DNA of 64,000 nucleotides from Cliona cf. orientalis (taxonomy: Eukaryota; Porifera; Demospongiae; Clionaida; Clionaidae): the NCBI GenBank assembly GCA_963930775.1, contig OZ005704.1, forward strand, positions 3,782,001 through 3,846,000. Direction: 5' to 3'. The notes under the pieces are model-generated. The model saw only the letters and a list, made by a program, of their open reading frames with translations, did not search any database and was not told where the DNA came from. This document shows, in pieces, positions 1 to 10,948 of this stretch (the stretch's first letter is position 1; every line of letters starts with the position of its first letter). Made by a program: the position numbers and the translations under genes.

Positions 1-76
1 CTACGTACGGCCCTTCAGTTTTCTAAATCACGTAGAAACCTCCTAAAGAATGCATTATATGATTCATATATTCCCT

Positions 77-415
77 TATAGAGGGATTCCGCAAATCGAT
101 TATCCCGCGGTGCTAATTAGCTAAGCGGCAGAAGTCGACGTACCACGCCTACTGCCACACCCTTTGTGGGCAAAAAGGCCAATGCTGCATATTGTTGTAT
201 TGAAACGTGTCAAGTTTTTTTTTGAAAACGAGCGACTATTTCAAAGGTCTGAGCAATAAAGCGAAGAATCGATACAAAGAGAAGCTCCAAGCAGTCGGTC
301 TTGGTATCCAAGACGATTCTTACAAGCCTGAGAACGGCAGTAGGCGTAAAACGTCGACTTCGGCCGCTTAGCTAATTAGCGCCGCGGGATAATCGATTTG
401 CGGAATCCATCTATA
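77..415. mobile_element. TIR element (~340 bp) carrying a small ORF fragment
   Basis: The ends are inverted repeats of about 80 bp: the arm at 77-157 (GGATTCCGCAAATCGATTAT and onward) pairs with 335-415 with only a few mismatches, and TA sits at both outer edges, which suggests a TA target duplication. Between and partly inside the arms, frame 231-371 on the + strand reads SDYFKGLSNKAKNRYKEK, then a glycine/aspartate stretch, and ends in TAG. The reading looks coding-like, with charged helical residues, but I do not recognise the family. It may be a captured exon or the remains of the element's own protein. Confidence 0.7.
231..371 (+). pseudogene. short ORF fragment inside the TIR element
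   Basis: Forty-six sense codons end in TAG at 369-371; the frame is open upstream through a T-run but has no convincing ATG. The peptide starts SDYFKGLSNKAKNRYKEKL, passes through a GLGIQDDSYKP segment and ends in a Ser/Thr/Arg-rich tail that lies inside the right inverted repeat. The K/R-rich helix followed by a DDSY-type turn looks like a short protein-derived module, not random sequence. Its function is unknown, and a chance ORF is possible. Confidence 0.35.
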
Positions 416-993
416 CTAATCAGAGCCGCTGTTTTAATTCACACAACTAATTACATCATTATGCGTAGTAGCTTTGCATGTGCACCAGCACTATTGATAT
501 GTGTTATGACACCATGGTTGCATATACTGCATTACACTGTGTGCACACAAAATAGATAGTATATATTGTTTACACTGACGCAGAAACATAGTACACACTA
601 ATTGGCACTAGTTAGGAACCAATTAGATACCACTTGGCAAGTTTAACTGGGAAGAAGCTACTAGCTAGCTGCTATATACCTGAGTTCTCATGGTCTAGCT
701 ATTGGTAGCCATTGCCCAAGTTTATTAATTAACATGCACCGCACACTATTGACCAATCAAATGGGATAATATTGTCATAGAGTCGGTAGACTCTATAAGT
801 AGGGATGGCCCGGATATGCCATATATATAATTCATTACAAATACCCAAATATCTCAAAATAGGTAATTTTATGAAATTTCTAAGTGTTAAAATCAGAATC
901 TCCAGCAAATTATCTATCTAACAAGACCAAGATCATTCATCAAATCAATTGTATATGCCAGAACCAGATGTTCAAAAAAATGGCCATTTCTCA

Positions 994-1026
994 ATCTTTC
1001 TTTCTTCTTTCTTTCTTTCTTTCTCA
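994..1026. repeat. CTTT-type microsatellite within R1
   Basis: A pyrimidine run built on TTTC/TTCT units lies inside the R1 repeat. The equivalent tracts at about 15090-15112 and 62536-62565 have different lengths, as expected for a slippage-prone tract carried by a dispersed element. Confidence 0.8.
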
Positions 1027-1587
1027 TTTCCAGGGCTAACTCAAGACTGTCTGGACCTCTCACCTTAGTTTTCATATAAATCCACTCTATTTTGTAGCGC
1101 GCAGTGCAGTGGCACGCTAGTTCGGCATTATCTCGACAGTTACGTAATAGTGGACGTGTATGGCGCATTAATGATTGGGTGTGTCTGATACGCCATTTTA
1201 TTTTATGTAATGCGCATGCTCGGAATGGGTTGCCATGGTGAAATCATGTGACTGCGCCTGGCCCTAGGCGAGATCTAGTCTAGCTCTAGCGCTAGCGCTA
1301 TCGTTAGTGCGTGCAGCGGTACGTTGGATCGATCATGGATATGATATGAAGGTGCAAGGCTCGAGGAGCAGTAAGGCGCTAGGCATAGGCCTAGCGCGTG
1401 CAGCGCTAGTGCTCCGCTGGGTCGATCGCCATATGAACGCTAGTTAATGAGGGGTGTGGCTAGGAATTTTGCAAACTTCGGTACCGCCCACCTTCCACTT
1501 AATTACACTGGACAAAAAATTAATTGTGAGCAAACCATGTAAGATGGCATTGATAATTACACTAGGTGCATTAAAAAAGAGCAGAAA

Positions 1588-1978
1588 CAAGTATAAAAAC
1601 AATTGAATAAAATTGAAGAATGAAGTAGGGATGGCAGGATCAAAAAGTACATAAACAAGAGATATCGCAACTACTATACATCCCTACGCTTGCTTTTTGA
1701 GGGATACAAAAATAACCAGTAATAATGCGATTGAATCAAAACTGATAAACCCAAACCATCGTGACAACTAGGGAACAACCTGAATATCTCCCATATACCA
1801 CACTCAACAAACATGTTGACATTCATAGGTGCATAATAGCACTATATAATCTATGATAATAGTTGAGAAAAGCAAGCGTAGGGATGTATAGTAGTTGCGA
1901 TATCTCTTATTTATGTACTTTTTGATCCTGCCATCCCTACTTCATTCTTCAATTTTATTCAATTGTTTTTATACTTGT
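1588..1978. mobile_element. foldback MITE forming the R1 tail
   Basis: The left arm (1588-1700) runs from CAAGTATAAAAACAATTGAA through GTAGGGATGGCAGGATC to CATCCCTACGCTTGC; the right arm (1872-1978) is its reverse complement with few changes, and the spacer is about 170 bp. Foldbacks of the same family stand with or without an R1 head at 21780-22030, 24277-24678, 37515-37950, 38359-38690, 55489-55850 and 63220-64000. The tail therefore either moves on its own or is the most conserved part of R1. Confidence 0.8.
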
Positions 1979-2790
1979 AATAGTTATAGCACAATTGCCA
2001 GGGATTTATAAACAGCTTTTAGACTTGGGTAGCTATAGGTTTACTGCCATAAATCCCAAAGCACACAGCATGAGACTGTATACCGTAGTGCCCCAGGCAA
2101 GCGCCCAGGTGCTTGTTTTGGATACCTCAATGGATAGTGCCCTCCCCAGATAGGCACCCAGGCCAGACCTTTACTGCCATGTATTGCTAAGCATCCCCTC
2201 ATTCCCCAGTCTCCCCAATATTTGTTGGAACACTTGTTGACAAGGCTATGGCAAGCACACAGACAATAACATTTGCATGCGAAAGAGCGTTTGTGTTGAT
2301 GGACACGTTCAAGCTACCTATAAAGTTGATGGTTAATTCAACTATGCATCATTTTTTATTTACTGCCAACAGCTCACACGTGGCAGTAGTCACAAATTTA
2401 GTATAAATAGGTTCTATACCTTGAGGAAACGAGTGACTTGTGCACTAGTAAGGTGGCAATTATGATGAAGTTGCTATCACGATTGTACGTCTACATTTGC
2501 GTTCAACTAGGGGATGGGGCAATATTCGAATTACACTGTCACAGTTATCACACAAAGGCCCGGGAAGAATCTACTCATTCTTCAATATTATTTTTGAGTA
2601 GTGGATGCAGCTACTAGTGGCTTCAGCCTTTTTTAGTGACGGTTACCCATAGGTCTGATACTTCACGGCACCATTGACAGCAACCGTAACTCGAATGGCT
2701 TTACTCTACTTCAAATAAACAATGTATGTTTGAAAAATAACCTACCTAACAGCTGCAGAACTAAGCCTAGTTAGTCTCATGCTCTGTTTC

Positions 2791-2900
2791 AGTTTGCCTC
2801 AATTTCCTGCTGAGACTATCAAATTGCAAACACAACCTAATGTAATAATGTATGTTCTGGACACGCAGCCATCTTCTGTTGGCAAATCGCGTACTGATGT
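2791..2900 (+). CDS. possible orphan exon
   Basis: A 110-bp open stretch follows a strong acceptor (CTCTGTTTCAG ends at 2790) and precedes a strong donor (GTAAGT from 2901). Read after the first base it gives LPQFPAETIKLQTQ, then PNVIMYVLDTQP and SSVGKSRTDV. It lies on the same strand as MDN1, about 14 kb upstream of the first recognised exon, and could be an earlier MDN1 exon or part of another gene. I see no family motif, so the call rests on splice signals alone. Confidence 0.3.
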
Positions 2901-3380
2901 GGTAAGTCAACACAGCACTATGTATTGTATCAAGAAGTTGCTCGCAATTAATAGTAATTTGCATACATTTTATCATGCCACAATGTAACTTGGCCTGCCA
3001 CTACTAATTATTGACGCAAAATATTTTTCATTTGAGATGCATTGTATGCTAATAGCTTGCACTATCATCAGTATCCATAGTAATGGGATTATTTTGTATT
3101 GTGTGTACTGAAATAATGAACCAGTATCCTCCAATTACTTCCCCCCTTTATGCATACTAGCATTGGGCAAAACCAATGAGTATCATATAGCCCAATAAAG
3201 GCAATAAACCTGCATCACTTATAGGTAGAGATCAAGTTAAACTGAGAAGGGCGGGTAGTTAGTGAAGGCCAATTGCCATATAGCAACCAAACGAGCAATG
3301 TCAAATTTCTCCCAAGGATCTTCGTGTCACTGACACTTGGCGAATTCCTTTTACATAAGCAAGCACTTGCCTCAAGATCG

Positions 3381-3760
3381 AGTTGTAGAGTAACCACAAG
3401 AATGCAATTCTGGATTCCATGATATTACGTAGTAGTACCACATACATGCCAGATCAGCAGATCTAGTACAAAGTAAAGCCAAGAAGTGAAATGAAGCCAT
3501 CACTGCATGTCTCTTTCGTCAATCGAAGGCTCGTCAAGAAACAAAGAAGGCCATGGTGATCAGCAAATGTCACCAAATGAACGAAGCATTTCAACAAAAT
3601 CCACACAATTCATACCTTGAAAACACCATAAAAGCCTATTTGCATCATATAAACCAGGTATGTAGCAGCTGGCGTGGTAACAGACACACACACAGAATGA
3701 CTACCATACCCCTCGCACATGCGCCGAGGGTTAATGACCTATGGTGGACATTATTTATAG
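3381..3760 (+). repeat. R3 dispersed repeat, copy 1
   Basis: This block contains GCCAGATCAGCAGATC, AAAGTAAAGCCAAGAAG, GGCCATGGTGATCAGCAAATG, GTAGCAGCTGGCGTGGTAAC, an AC-rich run, and then a terminal hairpin (CCCTCG-CACATGCGC-CGAGGG) followed by TTAA. The same block recurs at 10185-10948 plus 12316-12401, at 47903-48362, inverted at 12506-12745, and partly inverted at 57413-57630. The open frames through it are repeat sequence. The GAGGGTTAA end would suit a TTAA-targeting element, but the other terminus is not defined. Confidence 0.75.
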
Positions 3761-5299
3761 CTGTGATTATGCTATATATGACTACATCTGACGTTCTTGG
3801 TTGGATAAATGATTCAAATCTGCGCATAGCAAGTACACTCATTCTTGTTACACGAACACTGGCAGAATAATAGTCTTATTCTGCCAATGTTGGTGTAATA
3901 AGAATAGACTAATATTCTGCTGTGTACATATACGTTTGTTGTACATTGTTGCTCAGTGGTGCATACAATGCATAGAATAATGCTTCGTCTTGTGTCTATG
4001 GCAACCTTGCAGTCAATCTCTTAATCCTTTAATCGACGCTGTGCTTGTGTGCCTGTAGATGGATATGGAGCTATGACCTTTCATTTTATATTATGTGACC
4101 CCGTATTGTGATTGCCAAATGCGCTGTGTATCCTTTTTAAACATTGTGACTTGCTGGTAAATCAGCTTTGTGACTGAGCCTCTCGGCAACCTCTGTTCCT
4201 CCTGTTCTCAGTACATTCAGCACGTTAAGAAGTGACACAAACCAGCATAAAGTAGTAAACAGTATACTAATAGGAATAATAGGTACGACAGTCGAGGTGT
4301 ATGATATGACTGACTATATTACCCCTTTGCGCATGCATGCGGGATAATTAATGCATTCCTACACTTATTTTCAAGCAACAGAGTCTCTATGGATAATACG
4401 GAGTCTGTTACTTGATATGTCGTCGTCATTAGCACAAAAATCATCATAATATTATTTCAAGACCTAGGCACCTGAGCGATTTCTAACAACAGATCTGTCG
4501 AATTTGTAGAAAAAAATGGCTTCAGTAAACTTCAAATGTGGGGACACGCTTCACAAGCATCACAAATTAAGCCTTTTAGCTGGCCATCGTAACCACACTT
4601 ATCAACAGTGCCTACTGAATGCATAGTGCATGCAGGCCTATAATAATATGAACTGGTAAAGATCATCAAATAATGCTCGTGACCTGGTGGCTGCTAGCTA
4701 GCTGTCCGCTAACTGAAATCGATGTGGTGCCCTATGGAACCAAATCAGAACGTAAGATAGCTAGCCATGTGCACAAAAGTGGCTACAAAGATGCACTATG
4801 TGCTCTACAGAGCTCTAGTTTATATCTGTTAACCTTTTTATCTGCTTTGCCCTTTTGAATGCTTGGCACATGTGCATGAGGGATATTACAGTAGTCTGTT
4901 CGTCTGTGTGTTGTTGGTACTGATCTACTGGCTTAGCAACTGTATTCAGCATTTTGAACTCACCATACTAAATCTAATTCAATTTTGAGAAACGCACGCT
5001 TTTCTCGTCGATCACTCCATATATACACATGAAAATTCATAAGATGCTTAATTTCTTACGTTGAATTGGATCTTGCATTGTATTTAATTAACTATGGTAC
5101 CGGCTGATTTTTGCTGTACTTTGAAGGGTTTTTTTTAACTGATGGATTTATCTATAACAGTGTTGTTCAAGAGTTATAGCTATAGTTTAACATGCTGCAG
5201 TCTGCCATCTTACTCAGCCTTACCACACATATCTACTATTTTGTGTAGCATCTAAATTTAGCCTGGAGTTATGTAGCTAGCACATAGTGGTGTCTTGTA
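3761..5299. other. no gene recognised
   Basis: About 1.5 kb of AT-rich sequence with short ORFs only, none with splice-site support or a recognisable motif. No clear inverted or direct repeat was found by eye. Confidence 0.5.
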
Positions 5300-7522
5300 G
5301 GGTCTCCACACCAAAAAATTGATCTCGGCCAATGGATCTTTTGAGTGATTATCCACACAGAACGACTTGAAAGAAGAGCTCATAAAACTTTTCACGCTGA
5401 AAGACCTCATTACAGTCGTTAGGCCAGCAGTCCAATTGTTGCAGATCCAGGAAGTGCATCCGGTGGCACATTCCAGTGCTTGCAATTTTTGCCGCTTTGT
5501 ATCTATTTTTCTTACCTGTCCTATCTAGGCCATCTTTCACTTCTAGGACTCCAAACAAAGGCCAGAAGACAGAGGAACTCTTCTACTTTCTGCTCGTTCA
5601 AGTCCTATAACCCGGAGACATTCATGAGCTCCGCGGCGACCGCTTTTATGCATGCTACTCTCAAGCGCTCACAAAAAGTGCCTCGCGCAAAAAGTGGCAC
5701 GTTTTGGTTCCCCAGGATGGATTCCCATGATTCAGGCATCATTCAATAGCTCTTGTACTGCTCTACAATATAAGACTGGAACGAAGTTTTTCCATCGAGC
5801 GATTCCAAAGTTACACGCTGTTACAAATAATATAAAATTTTGTTATTTTATCATGGAAACATTGAAAAAATACGTATAAATCAATGACAGAACTTTCTAG
5901 GTGGTACAAAGATATTATGCAGCCATCAAAGGCCTTCTTGAAGGTTTGGAGAAGGTGATTATAAAGCTTTCGCAACCAGTCTCCTATGCCATCACGACAC
6001 ACTGACAGCTACAATTGACAGAGTAAGTGCTCATTGATAAGCAGCCACAGGGATGGTGCGAGGACCTAGAGTGAGTAGCTTAGCACCTCAGAAGATAGCT
6101 TCACAACAAAAGCTATACCTGAGGCCTAGGCAGCAACCTTTTCTTTGGCGGTGGAACTCCATTGCTCCCCCTCTCACCATCTCATACTCGTCAATAGCTG
6201 ACCATCACCTAAGAGATTGTGCACGTGTATACACAAGGGGTATAGGGGTGTGTGTAAGAAGGGGGGAAAGATAGAGAGAGACAGGTGGTACCTGGGAAAA
6301 TTGCTATCTTATTTAACCTCCATGGATGTGAACTTGTGCTTTTCAGCTTCATTGTCAGCTGATTTACACAAATTATGGCATAGACATCTACTCTCTTGCC
6401 ATTTCAGCTGGTAAGGCTCACCCTCATCCCTGGACTTAATTATTTGCTTGAAGATAGAAAGAAACTAACCATTTGAATGATGATGTCTACTCCCTAGAAA
6501 CTTGGAGCTTCATATTGAGCACTCCCCTCCTTGGCATTTACTGGACAAATCGTCAGACACTCATCAAAACTTCAAGAAGACATAGAGAATACCACGCGGT
6601 TGTACTGAAGTTTTCCAATTTTTTGATGCCGTATAACTCTGGAACCGCTCTATGGAAAAACTTCATTCCAGTCTTATATTGTAGAGCTGTACAAGAGCTA
6701 TTGAATGATGCTTGAATCATGGGAATCCATCCAGGGGAACCAAAACGTGCCACTTTTTGCGTGAGGCACTTTTTGTGAGCACTTGAGAGTAGCATGCATA
6801 AAAGCGGTCGCCGCGGAGCTCATGAATGTCTCCGGGTTATAGGACTTGAACGAGCAGAAAGTAGAAGAGTTCCTCTGTCTTCTGGTCTTTGTTTGGAGTC
6901 CTAGAAGTGAAAGATGGCCTAGATAGGACAGGTAAGAAAAATAGATAAATAACGGCAAAAATTGCATGCACTGGAATGTGCCACCGGATGCACTTCCTGG
7001 ATCTGCAACGTTTGTACTATTTTGGACCGCTGGCCTAACGACTGATTATTCTTGCACAATTGCAACTTAAAAATTGTGCATACTTGCAACTTGTGTATTC
7101 TATCCCGGCTTACATACTTAAACTAGTTTGCATGGAACTTCTACACTACAAGGTGAATAACCTAGGCCAGAATTAAACGAAATTCTAGTTAATTATCTAA
7201 GCCTGGTATATTTTTAATGATAATGAGAAAGTATCGTTTGATGCTGTAAAGATGGAAGCGTGAGTGTATTTGCTTTCCTCCCAACATTTCTATGAAGTAG
7301 ATTGTAGTGTGCATTCATGATAATAATTGGAAATGAAATTGCCACTTTTAACCACCTGCCTCTACTCGATATTAAAAATTTTTTTGTGTTTCGAGTAATT
7401 GTGCAAGAACAATGAGGTCTTTCAGCATGAACATTTTTGTGAGCACTTCTTTCAAGTTGCTCTGTGTGGACAATCACTCAAAAGACCTATTGGCCAAAAT
7501 CAGTTTTTTGGTGTGGAGACCC
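5300..7522. mobile_element. TA-flanked TIR element, interrupted by a nested insertion
   Basis: GGGTCTCCACACC at 5300 pairs with GGTGTGGAGACCC ending at 7522, and TA stands outside both ends (5298-5299, 7523-7524). The inverted similarity continues inward for at least 120 bp (for example GAGTGATTATCCACACAGA against TCTGTGTGGACAATCACTC). The left arm is split by the 1.63-kb element at 5413-7044: its sequence CTGAAAGACCTC resumes after the insertion as TTCTTGCACAATT, while the right arm carries the uninterrupted equivalent near 7395-7430. The TA duplication would fit a Tc1/mariner-like or similar non-autonomous element. No coding sequence of its own is visible. Confidence 0.75.
5413..7044. mobile_element. 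CAGTC-ended foldback element, family 2, copy A (1632 bp)
   Basis: The termini are CAGTCGTTAGGCCAGC and its reverse complement, with ATTA directly duplicated at 5409-5412 and 7045-7048. The long inverted arms (about 430 bp each) flank a unique core of about 770 bp. A second copy at 44674-46307 is nearly identical over its whole length in the same orientation, so both look recent. There is no ORF long enough for a transposase; the apparent ORFs are the two arms read on opposite strands. It is a non-autonomous element that must rely on a protein encoded elsewhere. The CAGTC end and 4-bp duplication are shared with the 4.8-kb transposon at 31957-36765. Confidence 0.9.
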
Positions 7523-7689
7523 TATAGCCATAGTCACCATCCTGTCATAGTTTAGTGCATGATGCCAAGCTTGGTTGTACATGTATCTTTGGATACAAAA
7601 ACCGATAGATGACAATAGTTGTCTGTATAATATGTAACCAGATTGGTGAAAAACCCTCTGCATGTGATTCACTTAGTACATAGTGCGCA

Positions 7690-8090
7690 TTATTAGTAGC
7701 TCAGGTTGAAATTTTCTATGTCCAGTTCTTGTCCTACCCATGTCAAACAATCCTTCATCTAACTGTTCACGTACATCATCTACAGAGGCTATAGTTGTTG
7801 ATGCTAAGGCGAAATAATTTTTCATTTCAACCCATCTAGTCTGTACAGCTGCTGTACCTTGGAGGTCATTGCTAAGCTATAGCTAAGGGTGCTAATTAGA
7901 ATTCCGACAAGCGGGGTACCTAGATTCATCAAACTACTGTACGTTTGTTCACCGTTGATTGAGTTTTGGTTCACTTGGTAGTATGTGGAAACGCCATGTA
8001 CATGTATAGCAACACATTAAGCCTTAACTTCATTATTGGGGGTGTGGCACAATCACAAACAGTGCTATGAAGCCCATAATCAATCTAAAA
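7690..8090 (+). repeat. RD-type element, decayed copy
   Basis: This stretch is similar to the interior of the element at 15298-15932: TCCAGTTCTTGTC near the start, AAGGCGAAATAA, GATTCATCAAACTACTGTA, GTGTGGCACAATCACAAAC near the end. The terminal GTGACCGG repeats seen in the other copies are not recognisable here, so the ends are approximate. Confidence 0.6.
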
Positions 8091-8194
8091 CTTTCGTAGA
8101 GGTGGGGGCATCCTCCCCCAGAAAAGTTTTGAAATTTACGACATCTGAGGCTGTTTTGATATCTTCTAAGACCATGTACACAAGTAAAAGATCT

Positions 8195-8610
8195 AGCTAG
8201 GTAGGGATGGCCCAGATATGCCATATACGTAATACATTACAAAAATGTTAATGACTCAGTGCAGCTTAAATTTTAAGCTTTGTAATCTACACCAGAATAC
8301 CTATCTATCAACTCACACTACTTCTGTCGTCATGACAGTCAAATCGTCGTCGTACAGGACGCATTTCACAATTGGGTATGTCTGGTACGCCATTTTATCA
8401 TGCTCGTAATGTGTTGCCATGGCGAGGTCATGTGACTGATATCAGTGGTGCTAGTGCCACCACCACGGCACTGTAGCTGGCTGTGCTGACAAAGAAGACG
8501 CTAGGCCGTGAAAAATTTCTGTTTGGGAGCGAATCTTAGAAGCTGGTAAGTTTATTGTTTGTTGTTGCGCTTCTCAAGCCTGGAAACAAGGCTAGTCACT
8601 GAGCTAACTG
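8195..8610 (+). repeat. R1 repeat, partial copy
   Basis: It begins GTAGGGATGGCCCAGATATG and contains GGTACGCCATTTTATC and GTTGCCATGGCGAGGTCATG, all hallmarks of the R1 head. The end, with GGTAAGTTTATTGTTTGTTG and AAGGCTAGTCACTGAGCT, is shared with the copy at 21170-21580 and differs from copy 1, so there are at least two R1 subtypes. No foldback tail follows. Confidence 0.7.
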
Positions 8611-8652
8611 TTTATATGCTGATGGGCCGCGCTACATACCAGCAAATGGTTA

Positions 8653-9422
8653 TTAAAATGAGGAACGTCGCTGCAATTTGGTAGACTTATGTGCTCTCAC
8701 GCAAACATTGGCCAAATAGCACTCACTATCGCTTGTGCTATTGCATACTGCATTCATACACATAAGAGTACTCGGAAGTATGTGACTATTGCAACATATA
8801 TTTCCCTGGAGATTACACATAATACCATGGAATCCCACGACCACAACTTGATATAGGTGTGAAAGCTGTGTGCTCACAGAGGCTTAGGAGAGTCACTTAT
8901 AGATACAAATAATGTAGAAGAATTTCAAATGAAGTAAAAGAACTTTAAATGACCTGAACAGCTCTTATATGTCTCACCAGCTTCTCTAGTTCTTCGCATG
9001 CATACACATGACCCATTTCTATAAGGGTGGGTATTAGTTTCTCATCCCCTCTGAGCTCAAAATTGATGCGGGTGGGCGGTGGTAATGGTCTTCAATGTGT
9101 GTAATTTTGATGGAAATGGTCATCAAAATGGCTTGCAAAAAAGGAGGTGGTATACTTTTGCATTGTGCTCCTGATCACAAAATGCATCCGGGCGGAAATT
9201 AAGGGGGATGAGAAACTACTAATTGATTTGCAGTGGCCTTAATTGTATTGCTTCATTAAAACAGTTAATTGTTGGCACCTTTTAGACATTATGGGATGAA
9301 TTATTTTAGTTAGACATTTCGGGATTTAGACATTTTGGGATTAGACATTCTGGGAACAATTCTTCAAAATTTGTGTGAGAGCACATAAGTCTACCAAATT
9401 GTAGCGACGTCCCTCATTTTAA
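8653..9422. mobile_element. MITE with ~55-bp TIRs and TA duplication
   Basis: TTAAAATGAGGAACGTCG at 8653 pairs with the reverse complement ending at 9422; the arms match over about 54 bp with about four changes, and TA lies on both sides. A second inverted pair inside it, AGTTTCTCATCCCC at 9036 and GGGGATGAGAAACT ending at 9217, looks like a smaller nested element of about 180 bp whose duplication I could not fix. No coding sequence. Confidence 0.75.
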
Positions 9423-10184
9423 TAATCGTTAATACGGGGGAGCACAATATAATGTATGAATAAAGGAGGTGTCCTCATTTCATGATTAATTTTGCACACT
9501 TCCATGAACTATGACTTTGCTTTGTATCTTGATTACGTACTATAGAATCCCGCATTTTTTGTGCGCGTCAAAATTGGGGAGGCTCGAGTGAGATTGTCAC
9601 ATTTCTGTGTTGCAACCATTACCATGTGTAGTCTCCAGGAAATTAAATATGATAACCAATAACAATGTGAGGAGTTGACACTCAGTTCATTGAGGTAATG
9701 GCTTTCACTGAAGTCTTTTTTTCCAGCCACCTCACAATAGTGTCAATTCGATGTTCTGTGATGAGAAGTTCTGAGTATGAGTCAGTGATGATAGAGTTTC
9801 AGTGAGGCAGGCATGCCTTATCTACAAACACTCGTTCAGTGGCTAGAGCACCATAGAGGCCTAGTGTAATTGTAGCCTAGGCTCCCCCTCTCATTCCTCA
9901 TTTTTTAGCTAGTGCAATTGTGTATGCATATCTCCAGTGCAACAGTGCCATCAGCTCTCAGTGGTATAATACTAATACTAATAATAGTATTTTAGAGCCA
10001 CACACATCTGCACAATTTTTGTAGCACTAAAAGAACACCCCCAAAACAGCTCCTCTTCAACACGAATACCAATTAGAATGAAGCACTACAGTGCAAAACC
10101 CTCGGCGCAATAGCAAGAATTAGTGTGCATGTTGCAAATTTGCAAGCTACATGTAAGCCAAGCAACACTGGTACTACATGTATA
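9423..10184. other. no gene recognised
   Basis: Short ORFs only, none with splice-site support. A CTCCCCCTCTCATT stretch near 9890 resembles one near 40615, which may be an old element end. Confidence 0.4.
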
Positions 10185-10948
10185 CAGTGTAGTTGTAGAG
10201 TAGCCACAAGAATATATGCACTATACGGATTGCATGGTATTATGTAATAGTACCACGTGCATACCAGATCAGCAGATCTCTATAGTACTAAGTAAAGCCA
10301 AGAAGCGTAGTTGCTAGCCTACTGTGATCGGTGAAGAGTCAATCAAGTTCTAAGAACTATCGCTAAGGCTACACACTACTATGAGCCATCGCTGTCCCTT
10401 TCAGTTGATCACCTACTATGATCACTCCAGTGATGCATGAGTAAGTCGAGTTATAACGAATATTGCTAGACCTACACACTACTAATAGGCGATCACCATC
10501 TCAATTATCAATCGAAAATTCGTCAAGAACATAGTTGCCAAGTGTCCTGGTTTGGCCGGGACAATCCCGGAATTTGGCCCTATGTCCCGGTTGTGTCCCT
10601 ATTTGCCTGATTTTGCAGCATTGTCCCGGAATCCAGCTCGATTGCACAAATGGAGGTGTGGCACAAGCATAAACTCAGCATATTATCAAATTTCTGTTAT
10701 ATCTCGATGTTTAGTGGGTGTTTCAGTACATAAATTGCCCGAAGTGGGTATGGTTTCCTGAAAGTGGGTGTGATCTATAAATTTTCACAGGCGCTTCATA
10801 CACAATAATTCTACTTTCTACTTTGTCCCGGCCTCTCCTCTTATGAACTTGGCAATTATGCAAGAAGCGAAGAAGACTGTGGTGGTCATGCAGCAAATGT
10901 CATCAGCATTTCAATGAAATCACACAATGTATACCTTAAAATACCATA

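Larger units (their letters stand above)
775..1985 (+). repeat. R1 composite repeat, copy 1, with foldback tail
   Basis: This is the most complete + copy of the most abundant repeat in the window. It opens with a short palindrome (AGAGTCGGTAGACTCT), then GTAGGGATGGCCCGGATATG, a pyrimidine microsatellite at 994-1026, a conserved block with TTGCCATGGTGAAATCATG near 1230-1250, and a stretch beginning TTAATGAGG near 1444. It ends in two inverted arms of about 110 bp (1588-1700 and 1872-1978). Other copies or parts: 8195-8610, 14885-16600, 19430-19850, 21170-22030, 22800-23340, 31240-31690, 38359-40045, 55489-56790 and 62340-64000. No protein is encoded, so it is a non-autonomous element of unknown class. 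Confidence 0.8.

Noticed and set aside
775..1985. R1 as a Helitron because of its terminal palindrome
   Set aside because: No consistent TC start or CTRR end next to the palindrome could be found across the copies.
3553..3870. 105-codon open frame
   Set aside because: It lies in the R3 repeat, whose other copies interrupt the frame.
6553..6967. Several 75-90 codon frames repeated at about 5480-5880, 6550-6970, 44740-45010 and 45960-46230
   Set aside because: They are the two inverted arms of the family 2 element read on each strand; high similarity reflects recent copies, not a gene family.
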